Below the pieces are notes generated by a model that worked only from the letters and a program-made list of their open reading frames with translations, did no database searches and had not been told where the DNA came from. Source: Triplophysa rosa (Eukaryota > Chordata > Actinopteri > Cypriniformes > Nemacheilidae). Taken from it: a stretch of 64,000 bases of DNA. The stretch lies in assembly GCF_024868665.1 (NCBI RefSeq), contig NC_079902.1:13761265-13825264 (forward strand), written 5' to 3'. This document shows positions 35,801-47,800 of the stretch, one piece after another. The number at the start of each line of letters is the position of its first letter. The stretch's first letter is position 1. Position numbers and translations under genes: made by a program.

Positions 35801-38800
35801 TCAGCACATTTACAGAATTTCTCATTTATGAGCACAGACTATTACAATTAAATTCTTAAAAATAATTTTAGTCAGTCGCTCATGCATGTGTTACAAACAA
35901 CACACTTTATAAGGTTAATAATCAATTATTCTTTATTCTATTGCAACTGAATCTGTAGAAGTAAAAGAAAGAGGTTTATAGTGGTCAATAGGCCTGATTA
36001 AATATTATATTTCAGTACACAAAATAATATAGTATTGATAATAGTTCAAGTCCTAGTAATTATCCCTAATCATATTTTTTTCTTATTTGCCCCAAACTGC
36101 AGATTTATCAGTTACAACATTGTTAAAATTTCCCAAGACATAACGAAAATCCATCCTGTCTCTCCTATCGGTCTGAACAAACAGAAAGGATGATGAGACA
36201 CTTGTCTGTAGTGACCCGACTGTTCTCGGGCTCAGCTTTGCTGGAGGCTGTGTGTTACGATTCAGCGTGCGGCTTTAATCTCATAAAATGCAACCACCTT
36301 GATAACATCCAAACAAAAAGGTTTTTTTCGTCATTAACAGCCATAAGATCATCAAAGCAATGTGTATTAATACTTTTAATCACGAACAGAATGTGTTTAG
36401 TGTATGGCAGTTATGAATATTTAATAAAAGGGATGACAGTTTGGAAGTACTAAAGGGTAAGAAGAACTGTGTGTGTATGGTGGATGTTCCTGACAGTGTG
36501 TACAGTCTACACTGCGCTGTATTATACTGTAATAATCACAAACACACAAACCAGAGACAGTATAAGCTAAGAAAAATAAATCACTTATATATTAAAAAAT
36601 GAATGACAAATTATAACAGCCAATATGTAAAAATGAAAGACCCACATTTCAATAGTGAAAGAGATCATGTAACCAGCCTGAGAAATATCAGTCGTTTAGC
36701 CAAAGCCTTGAAATCTATATTATCGTCAGATTTTACAACAAAGTTATTAAATGTAATGCTAACAAACATTTTTGACAGATGTTGACTTTAAGCAGATAGA
36801 AGTTGTGATTGTGTGCCTATAGCAGAAATAGAAAACAGTTGCCCAGGAGCAATTCCAAGATGGCCACTGAAGTGACTCGCCTTAAAGGGACTTTTCATTC
36901 GCAAACAAACTCTTTCACCCATAAAGGTCAAATATATCCTCATTGCAACATTGTCCACCAATCTGATCTAACTGATCTAAACTAAGCAGATGTGTAGAAG
37001 CAATTTACATACATATATGCTTCTGTCATGTTACTGTACTGTACGGTACAGTATAACTTAGATGAGCACTGTATGTATACATTTCAAATCTTCAATATTT
37101 CACAAAGTAGTGTTGGTTAACATGTAGCCACTAGGAGGCACCCAATATGTAACTGGCAGGACTTCAAAGACTAATATGCATGTGCCTTAAGCAAGTGTAT
37201 TATCTAATTAATTATTGACACTTAAGAATTTATAGATGAAGTAAAACCATATTAATTTATTTGTTAAGCTCAAGAACACAGCGTGTCACAATCACGAGAG
37301 AAATCTACCCAAACCTTGTTTCACTGAAGCCTCAGAAGGAACATTTCACAGGTAATGTCCGCAAGTCAATAAGAAATGACTGAAGACAGAATATGGCAGA
37401 AAAAAACATTATTAACATATTACCTATCAATAATTGGCCTGGAAACCTTTTTTCATATGACACCGACATTTTAAGGCAAGGTCATGATTTAGATTCTTGC
37501 GACTAGAAAAGCGCAGATGTGCTGCGATCGATTGTCCCAGACAGCAAAGCATGGCACAGACAGAAGCCTCGAAGGAAAAGCTAGACTGTAATTGAAAGGG
37601 TCTTTAATGTGGATTGGCTGGATTGTGTGTGACCCGGATTGTGTATGACACAGAGCGTGTGCGCGAGCGCACGTCTGCGTATGTGTAAGAGATCTCACCG
37701 GAATCTCAAACACATGCTATGAAGTTACACGGGAGACTCAAGATAAAGCAGCGAGGCCAGTTCTCCGTGTCACCATTTCAGTCATGTAGAAAATAAATAT
37801 ATAAGCGAACGTAATGACTTTAAGGGTGGGCTTTTCATTATTCATCATCCTTCATGCAGCATAGCCAATATCCCAAATGGCTTCCACTCGACTCTCAATC
37901 TTTAAAAATGGATATGGTCACAACAAGCACATACATTTCTACTGTAATCCCCCTCCCTCCTCACATATACTATACCGCTTCATGGGTGCTTCATCATGTG
38001 TCTTATGACCCTGTCAAGAGAACCCTATCGGCGCCTGATGCAAGTTGTTTAGCGGTGCTGATTTGTCGCATAACACCGTGCAAATATCCGAGCGCCTGAA
38101 AGGAAACATTTCTCAAGCTCTCAAATCCTTGAGATCCCCTATTTTTTTTACAGTTATGCTCCAGCCTGGGTGCTATATTGAAAACCGTCTGTATAAATCA
38201 GCTGCCATTTACAGCTTCTACCAGATGGTCACGGTTTGGAACTGCTGAAAATTTTATTATCATCTGCTTAATTTTGTCAGTTACCTTAAAAATGTGATAT
38301 CTCAAATGTGAATGTGAATACTTTATAATTCAGTATGTGTGAAACAATCGAGGAACAATGTAGTGAAAGTGGGTTGCTTTGATTAAATACCAGACGCTAT
38401 GTTCATGTATGGATTAAATTATAAAGGAATTATTCATGAAACTATGGTAAAGCTGCAATCCGTAACATTTTTTTGTTAAAAACAAATCAACTCAAAACTC
38501 TCTTCAACTTACTTCAATTCACAACGGTAAGCTAATGCCATTATAATGATTTATAGGTTGAACCGTCAGATATGATTTTGCAGGAAATGTCAGTGTGATA
38601 TTATTTGAGTTTGATATTATGTTTCAAACAGAGATGGTGATATCGAGGCAAAAGTTCTGGATTGCATCTTTAAGAAGTGCATGTGAGGTCTGTCCAGCAA
38701 CCGAAGGGTCAGCGCATCTTACTTGCAAATGCCATCTTCTGGGTCCTCCAGGCCAAAGCGCTGATCAAAGGTCAGCTGAATCCTGGAACCCTCTGTGACT

Positions 38801-41800
38801 GCCACCAGCCTCCACACTATAACTGTATTGCGAGGATATGTGTTGGGGAAGTCAGGACTGTGAATAAGTCCATCCCCAGAGACTGTGAGAACCTTCTCAT
38901 GTTGAGACTCTTGAACACCTACAGAAGAGAAAATAAAAAGTTCATTTTGTTTCTAAAGCACCAGAGGTGAGCAAAAAGCAGGTCCGCATAATCACAATTA
39001 AGTGTTATTTCTTTTCGTTTTACTAATAAAAGTAAACATCAAATACGAATTAGCTCGAATGCTGTGTTCACACCAAATCGCTCTTTTACTACTCGCGGGA
39101 ATAGTTCACATCGCGTGATGGAGAGTGTCTTCATGCATCCAGATGGGTCAAACACTAGGTGTCAAGGAGCTCTTTGTGCAAATTTCTCGCTCGAGTTGAA
39201 CTTGCGCAAAGACGCGGCAATCGCGCCACCTGATGCAAATCGCTAAATTCGCGCTTGGTGTGAACGCAGCATAACAGGATCACATCAGATGCAAATAAAA
39301 TGGATTACACAAGCAGAGCACTATGTGATTTGATTGAATGATGCAAAATAATTGACCACACAACGTGAGGATGAACCAAAAGGTCTCTGCTTTTAATGGA
39401 GCATGAATCAACTAAAAACCTGATAATCTCATTAAAGTAGAGACAAAAGATATATAAATATCTCAATGATTTTGTAATGTTAATACCATAAAATTGACAG
39501 AGTGATGTTCTATGATTTGCCAACACCGCAAACTTTCATACACAAAAGTTAATTAGACTCAATATTTTGCTTCACCATAATCGTTTGTCGTCAGAAGAAA
39601 GATTGGCAACAAGTAGCTATAAAGCGTTATTTACAGAGACACCACAAGTGCCAATGACATTTCTAACTACAGCAGTCTGATAAACAATGAAGCTGGTGTT
39701 AAAATCATTGTTTGGGTGGTGAAACCCCGTGAAGGCTTCTGGAACAATTGATTTTACTTTTTCGAGGTCTGATAGTTTAACAGTCTGGAGAAGGTCTGAG
39801 GACCGTCAATGGCATTTTAAGCCCTGTGCTTGTAATTTAGCAAGGCCGTGTTTAAACATTAGAGATTATTACACACTGATTTACTCTCTACTCTGTTATG
39901 ACAAGCTTTAAAGAAGTGTTGCTCCCTAAGGGAAGAATTAATAATGACTTTCTGAATAGCGGCACACCTTTACCTGCAGCTCTGCCAGAGAGAGCACAAA
40001 ATGCGCCCTGTAACCGTTCCCATTTCCAAGTCTCTTTTCATGCTCATATGCACCTCAGACAACATTTCACAATAGTTACCTCACAGCAATACAAAAGAAC
40101 TAATAAAAACCAGCCTGAAAATACTTGCTTTGAAAAAGGTAGAAACAATTCGCAGAAACGGATGCTTGTTTCCTGTTCAATAAAACCGTTATTGAATTCC
40201 AAAAGCGGATTGAGTTCCACCTATCCTCTTGTCCAACGCTCAGAAAGGATATCTGATGTAAACAGACAGCTGTTGAAATTCAGCACCAGTGCTGATTTTT
40301 ACAGGCCTGTCACATTCAGAACCCACCCGGGGGGGACACGCACACAAATTTTCTTTCACGCTCCGCTCCCTGAACACAAGCACGGATCTGTCAAGCTGTG
40401 TGGTAAAGCCAGTGTCAATAGATATTCGCATCTATCACAGTGATCCAAAATCTCCAATGCCCTTACCCGTCTACCTGAATTAAATAACGGCAGACCTTAT
40501 TCACCTTAAAATGTAATACAATATTTTTTGTGTTGTAGGATTTTTAGGCATCAATGCTCAGAGGATGATAAGCCATCAACAAATGACAGCCATTGCTTCT
40601 TATCCAGAGCAAATGATAATTGACTTGTTCGCCGTTTCAGAGTTGAAAGATAGCACTGTAAACATTCACCACAAATGCTGTTTGCTTATCGCCAGGTTTT
40701 TTATGTTAGGATTGGCAAACTACTTTTTTATCCTTGTGTTGATAAACATGTACCAGCAACATTTAGTTTTAGTTTAATGGGTTTTTTATTAAATGCCTGA
40801 AATAAGGTTTATGGTTGACAAAACATCTAAATATTTTCCAGTTTTATTCTGTGACATAAAACACGGCAGTTATAACTCGCGCGTGATTTTTTTTTAAAGC
40901 TTTATTGTGTCTTAAAAATGGTGGTTGCTAACGAGTTGCTGAACCGACAACATCCTTTGGCGGGGGCGTTAAATGTCATCACGCATAGAAGTCTCACAAA
41001 TGTAACATGGCCACAAATCTCTAAAAAGGTGGATGAATATGAATTACCTACCAGGGAACACGTTTTTAATAAAGTTTGAAAAAGTTGTCGAGAGACCGTA
41101 GTGTAATCTGTTTATAGCATTATGTTAGCTTTTACTTCTGGCGATTGTATTTAGGCTTCAAAAACAGAAAATATTGTGTTAATTTGTAAATATTATCTTG
41201 ATAGGCAAAACGTGTATCATATACCTTTGTTAATCACAGCTTATTTTTGCGATCTTCCAACAGTCTGTGGGGAAAATGCTTTCAGTCAAGGGAACCATGC
41301 GGTTCTAATTTCCGGGTTGGCATACAAAAATACGTCATCTCTGCACCATTCTGTCAAGGAGAGCATGACCGTGACTGTTCTTTAAAACTTCGATTGTCTT
41401 CCAAGGAAGACAAAAGTCACAGATATGGAACTTGTGGGTGACTAAATGTTGACAAATTCATTTTAGGTGAACTTTTCATTTAATGCTGAATGATGTTTCA
41501 GGAGTCAGTGGAAGAGAAATGAGTGTGATGTGAACCCGTTGAGCTTTGGAACATTTTTGGGGAACAGCTTCAACCTTGACATCCACAACCACAACCACAA
41601 GAAACAGAAATCGGATCTCTGACAGCCTTAAAAAATGATAAAAAGGGAACTGATTAGATCACCAAAACTCAATATTTACATTTACGCATTTGGCAGACGC
41701 TTTTATCCAAAGCGACTTATATTGTATTATCCTATACATTTGTTTCTAAGTATGTGCGATCCCTCCCTGGGATCGAACCCACGACCTTGGTGTTGTTAAC

Positions 41801-44800
41801 GCCATGCTCTTACCACTGAGCTACATATGTTTGACTAAGAGTCCGTGTGACTTGTTTATAACAGACAGAAGGAAACAACGAAGCCTGATAAAATGTCCCA
41901 GAGTAAACATGACAGCGGTTACTTTGATGTGTCTTTCTGATGTTGTTATTAATGAGAAGAGATGTGAAAGAGAATACATGAACCACTTTTGAAATACAGA
42001 CATTTTACACATCCAAAAAAATAATAAAATAATAATTGTGCTTGACATGCAGAAACCTAACATGCCCTGCAAACTATAGCCTGCTTAAAGAATAGACACC
42101 TTGTCAGTTCTAGCAAACTAAAGCAAGACGGCTCTTGCTTTCTGGAGCATTTTGTGTGAAATCCAAACAAGAGAGTGTTGAATACATCAGATCTGTTTGC
42201 AGCACAAGCCTAAACCCATTATGGACTCCGTTATATAAACAAATCAGGAGTTGGCTGCATCTGTCAGTCTTTGATGTTTCATGAAACAAGAAAGAGCGAG
42301 CCTTTTTCAGCATTTCCTCAGCATGTTACAGCATTTACCAAGCTGACTGACAGCTTCTTGTCAAGCTCTGTATTAATATTGGGATGTTTGATGTTAAGAC
42401 AAGCCTTTTCTTTTTGACGCCAATGACTGTAAGAGTCATTCATAGTTTTTGGAAGGGATAAGGTGCATTCCGGTTCTCGAAACAATGGAGGAGATGGTGT
42501 AGTGGGTACGTTATTAAAGAAGCAGGTTGTTCAGTCAGGTTCCCAATTTATAGGGGTTAAAAAAATGGATTAACAACTGTAATATCAGAAATGCAACAAT
42601 AGAATTTGTTTAAAGGGATACTCCACCCACAAATGAATATTCTGTCATCATTTACTCACCCTCAAGTTGTTCCAAACCTGTATAAATTTCTTTGTTCTGT
42701 TGAACACAAAGAAAGATATTTCGAAGAATGTTAGCAACTGACATTTCTGGGACATCATTGACTACCATAGTAGGAAAATGATAGTTTTATTTTTTTTGTT
42801 CTGTTGAACACAAAAGATATTCTGAAGAATTTAGAAAAGCAAACAGTTCTGGGACACCTCTGACAACCTTTTTTTCTAGAGATGCACCGATTGCAATTTT
42901 CTTTGCCGATTCCGATTTTATTAAAAGTGAAACCTGCCGATTCCGATTTTTGCCGATTCCGATTTTCTATCCACAAACTATAATTGACAGTATACTGTAT
43001 ATAAAACCATAATAACTTTTCTTCAATACAAATTTTTTTTATTTTCATTGAATAAATGATTGAAAATTACAATTTCCCCAAATATCCCTAAATGCAGTTC
43101 TCCAAGCTGCATTAAATTACAGAATCTTCTCTTTCCCAAACAACTCTTAAATTGAAGAACTCTGTGACTGAAAAGAAGTACAAATAATAAAATATAACTA
43201 AACCTTTTTCATTTTTGTACTCATCTCACAAAAGTCTAAGATAACAATAAAATACTTCAACTTTATTCTCGTCTGTTTCTGTTTATGAAACGAACATGGC
43301 TTCATTTCATTTTTTCTGAAATCTAAAATAAATCGTCTTTATCTTGGGTCTGTAGTATTAAAAGAAGTGGGTTGATTTTTGCTGCAACTTCAATAAAAAA
43401 GTTAAAAATCTTATGAGTGAATTCTACTCTAAAGATGTATATGTATTTGCAGTTTTTTGTGTTAGTAAAGAACCAATCAGATATACACTCACCTAAAGGA
43501 TTATTAGGAACACCTGTTCAATTTCTCATTAATGCAATTATCTAATCAACCAATCACATGGCAGTTGCTTCAATGCATTTAGGGGTGTGGTCCTGGTCAA
43601 GACAATCTCCTGAACTCCAAACTGAATGTCAGAATGGGAAAGAAAGGTGATTTAAGCAATTTTGAGCGTGGCATGGTTGTTGGTGCCAGACGGGCCGGTC
43701 TGAGTATTTCACAATCTGCTCAGTTACTGGGATTTTCACGCACAACCATTTCTAGGGTTTACAAAGAATGGTGTGAAAAGGGAAAAACATCCAGTATGCG
43801 GCAGTCCTGTGGGCGAAAATGCCTTGTTGATGCTAGAGGTCAGAGGAGAATGGGCCGACTGATTCAAGCTGATAGAAGAGCAACTTTGACTGAAATAACC
43901 ACTCGTTACAACCGAGGTATGCAGCAAAGCATTTGTGAAGCCACAACACGCACAACCTTGAGGCAGATGGGCTACAACAGCAGAAGACCCCACCGGGTAC
44001 CACTCATCTCCACTACAAATAGGAAAAAGAGGCTACAATTTGCACGAGCTCACCAAAATTGGACAGTTGAAGACTGGAAAAATGTTGCCTGGTCTGATGA
44101 GTCTCGATTTCTGTTGAGACATTCAAATGGTAGAGTCAGAATTTGGCGTAAACAGAATGAGAACATGGATCCATCATGCCTTGTTACCACTGTGCAGGCT
44201 GGTGGTGGTGGTGTAATGGTGTGGGGGATGTTTTCTTGGCACACTTTAGGCCCCTTAGTGCCAATTGGGCATCGTTTAAATGCCACGGCCTACCTGAGCA
44301 TTGTTTCTGACCATGTCCATCCCTTTATGACCACCATGTACCCATCCTCTAATGGCTACTTCCAGCAGGATAATGCACCATGTCACAAAGCTCGAATCAT
44401 TTCAAATTGGTTTCTTGAACATGACAATGAGTTCACTGTACTAGAATGGCCCCCACAGTCACCAGATCTCAACCCGATAGAACATCTTTGGGATGTGGTG
44501 GAACGGGAGCTTCGTGCCCTGGATGTGCATCCCACAAATCTCCATCAACTGCAAGATGCTATCCTATCAATATGGGCCAACATTTCTAAAGAATGCTTTC
44601 AGCACCTTGTTGAATCAATGCCACGTAGAATTAAGGCAGTTCTGAAGGCGAAAGGGGGTCAAACACCGTATTAGTATGGTGTTCCTAATAATCCTTTAGG
44701 TGAGTGTATATCACATATATTGGTTGACTTATTCATTTTTTTATATTTTGGATTTTTAAAAACAAGTAGAAGTCGTGTTGAATGTCATTTTACCTAGGTG

Positions 44801-47800
44801 AACTTACCACAGTTTTAACTGAATCGGGATGAATGGAATTTACGTTTGTTTTACACAGAGTGAACGTTCAACATGAGTTTAGCATGTGTCAGAGTTTAGC
44901 ATGATGCTAATAGCATCACTGTTAGCATACATACCCCATGTAGACAGAGCAGCGAGAGATGAACTACAGTCTGTGCAGTAACGTTACATGAAAAACCGGC
45001 CGATTCCGATCTCTGTCCGGTCAATCGGTGCACCTCTATTTTTTTCCATACTATGACACAACTTTGAGGGTGAGTAATTCATGACAGAATGTTCATTTTT
45101 GGGTGGAGTATCCCTTTCAGGACGTATGTTTACAAAATATACTTTTATGAAATAACACCCTTAAGCCCGATTCACATTTCGCATCTTTTGCGTGCAAGAT
45201 CGTTATTTTAAATGTAGTTACCCGAAAACAATATTTTGGACTTTTGGTGGCATTGTACTACAAAAAAATATTTTGGAAGATTGTTTTGATAGTAGAATTA
45301 ATGAAATTCCTCTCACTGTAAATCCAGTAAATCCTTCTTATAATTTTAGCTGTACGAGATCCAAGCATCTTCAATTCAACTTCCTGTGAGGCGTGACCAA
45401 TTCAATTGAAATTCCTCTTATTTAAATCTTAATCCCAAAAATCAGACCCTGTTTCTCTTCAGCACAATTTTAGTAAAGCTGTTGGAACTACTGAACAAAG
45501 AATAACAAAAGCCTGTTATTCATTAACATTTCCATAAAAAGCACAGACACTTGTAGCACACATTATTATGAGTGATGTACTTATCCAAGGAACAGTGAGT
45601 TTTAGACACAGTTTTAAGCATGAAATGAATCAGCTCTTAAAACAGAACAGGGCAATTATAAATGCCTTTACTGTTAGTAAACATTGTGATGCGTTTTTGT
45701 GGGCGGAGCTTAGTTGGAGGCAGAAAGATCCCCTGACCACATTATTAATGCTAGGTAGTATGTTTTGTTTGCTTGCTTTTTGACAATGACTAAAAAAAAA
45801 TTTGGATTAAATTTTAACATGTAAGGTCACTCACTGTCTAGGACCACGATTGTTTTTGAAAAAGTTCACTTTAACGCAAGGAACCTGGCCGACCTGTACG
45901 CGCTCACTCAATGGATCCAGGGACGAACTGACAGAATTAACATTACCTCCAGTTAAATGGCGTGACATTTTACACCTACCAGACAGAGAAACAAAGCATG
46001 TATAGTGAAGATAAACTGAGAGTGTATACATCTATAGATGCCTGCGTGTACTACTAACAGTGGCAAACGTGAGAAAAATGCATTTACTTGGACACAAACC
46101 TGACACATAACATGAGCCTTGAATTCTCACTGTTTCGTCTCCCTTTATACTAATGCACTTGTGACAACTAAAGAAGAGATGACAAACAGTTTCCTTTGTG
46201 TTTAGTTTCTGTCCGATAGTTAACTGCTAGTTGTATAACTAACAAAGTTAGCTAGAATACCCTCTACGTTCAAAAGTTAACACTACGTGAAAAATAACCT
46301 TGTTCCCCAGTTTCTGATTTGAGCTACATGAGATATTTTGTTTCCATTACCTTAGGGGACGCCCCGCCCCTCTATACAGTGTTGCAAACCCCAAACATCA
46401 TTTCTTAGAAAATAAAATTTGCTAAACAGTAAGTGCAAAACAAAAGGAGGAAAATCTGGAGAGAGCTGGGGAAGCATATATAGCTGGGATTAATATTAAA
46501 CCTATAGCATACATTGAACGTCTCTTTCTCTCCTACAGTATTGCTAAAGTGCACAAACTAAAACTGAAAATTTTGCTAAAAACCAGAAGAACGTTTTTTC
46601 TGTAGAAACTCGAAGACGTCCTTGTTTGATTTTTAAAATTTAGGCTTGGTCGGGTTTGAGAGAGGTTCTCTGTGTCTGTAGTGTGAGATGACCTCATCTC
46701 ACTGGGTTAAATAATGTCATATAATGATCAGAGGCTGGCCTCCTGGGCACATTACCTCAAACATGACTTTTCCTTGACCCACCTCTCTTTTTTCCTCTCT
46801 CCTGAGGAGAACGCTACACTGATTAAGGTAGGAAGCTGAGCATGTATAAATAAGGGCTCACAGTGCTACCATTGTGCCTTGTTCGCATGTTAGACCTCCG
46901 ACTGAGTCTGGAGTTTAAATATTAACCTGGAGGCAGCGGAAACAAAGACGGCACACAAGTAAGTGAACGTGTCGGGATGTGGGCGAAGTTGCAAATATAA
47001 ACAAAAACACACAGTGGGAAAAACAGGAACACGTCACTCTTTATAAAAAGTTAACACTAAGTGACAGATACTTAACATCAAACATATCGGCTGTAGAAGT
47101 AACTTTATAATGTTCTACAACATAAATATGCTTTATAAAAAAATACTACAACATAAATATGCTTTATAAAAAATATTAACCATTAAGGGATTTGGGACTT
47201 TATTAATGCACTTATTTTGTTAAACACTGCATGGTTTTTACTGCATTAAGCCCACTGAAATCATACAAAAATCCAGGCTCACTATTCTTCAAAGTCCATT
47301 TTGATCAGGTTTTAATAAGACTGGGGTTCGGTGACTGCAATAATTCCTAAGCAAAGGAACAAACATTAACACAAAATCACCTCCATTCTAAACCCTCCTG
47401 TTGGAAATTTGGCATAATAGCGCCACATCTCACTCCATTCAAATTCCCCAGTCGTCTGGCAGAAAGCCTTGATGTCCGTATTCATTTCGCTCAAGAAGGT
47501 TCATGGAGGAGATGTATGTTACCGCCCGTAACAGCATTTAACAGCATAACGTGCTAATGTTTCTCATTCCAGGGGATTTATTCAGAGGCTGTCTGTGTTT
47601 TAATCCCCCATATGTTAGAAGTAGACTGCAGCCGGCTGGTGAAACTGTACCCCATGCTTACCGTTTCCCTCTGTACATCCTTAAACTCCCCGCCCCCGCT
47701 TTTAAGTTGCTCCTTTACATCTGCTTATGATTAAGGGTTTGTAGCGGTAACTACAGGTGCTGTAAATTCCACTTCTGGCCTTTTCATATATATTGCTTTA

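Larger units (their letters stand above)
31783..38722 (-). other. pdgfc: pdgfc intron 2
   Basis: The 6.9-kb intron contains the foldback element at 32519-33246 and an unassigned block at about 33386-33850. A stretch at 31850-31935 resembles a widespread fish repeat (cagcacttttcacagttttgc, then caaagcagctttac). From 33850 to 38722 I see AT-rich sequence with short chance frames only. Confidence 0.7.
43484..44708 (+). mobile_element. Apparently complete Tc1/mariner transposon (DD36E type)
   Basis: The 1225-bp element begins TACACTCACCTAAAGGATTA. The first 31 bases are repeated perfectly in inverted orientation at 44678-44708. TA dinucleotides flank both ends (43482-43483 and 44709-44710), the expected target duplication. 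A single uninterrupted transposase gene fills the interior. Perfect ends and an open frame suggest a recent insertion. It lies in a hAT-type element within pdgfc intron 1, antisense to pdgfc. Confidence 0.93.
42877..45038. mobile_element. hAT-type element with perfect 8-bp target duplication, hosting a Tc1 element
   Basis: The ends are TAGAGATGCACCGATT and AATCGGTGCACCTCTA, inverted repeats with one mismatch. They are flanked on both sides by TTTTTTTC (42869-42876 and 45039-45046), an exact 8-bp target duplication as made by hAT transposases. Sub-terminal GCCGATTCCGAT repeats occur on both sides. Once the Tc1 insertion is subtracted, the element is about 0.93 kb with no transposase of its own, so it is non-autonomous. 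Confidence 0.85.
42609..45118. mobile_element. TTTAAAGGGATACTCCACCC element interrupted by nested transposons (copy 5)
   Basis: The left portion (42609-42876) starts TTTAAAGGGATACTCCACCC and contains the family motifs atttactcaccctcaagttgt and gttgaacacaaagaaagat. The right portion (45039-45118) carries gagggtgagtaattcatgaca and ends TGGGTGGAGTATCCCTTT. The two halves are parts of one short element separated by about 2.16 kb of inserted DNA. Confidence 0.8.

Noticed and set aside
41760..41824. A genuine tRNA gene on the minus strand
   Set aside because: A and B boxes are present but no complete cloverleaf with acceptor stem follows. The sequence continues into a SINE body and tail shared with other relics.
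43736..44286. Minus-strand frames inside the Tc1 element
   Set aside because: They are shadows of the plus-strand transposase gene.
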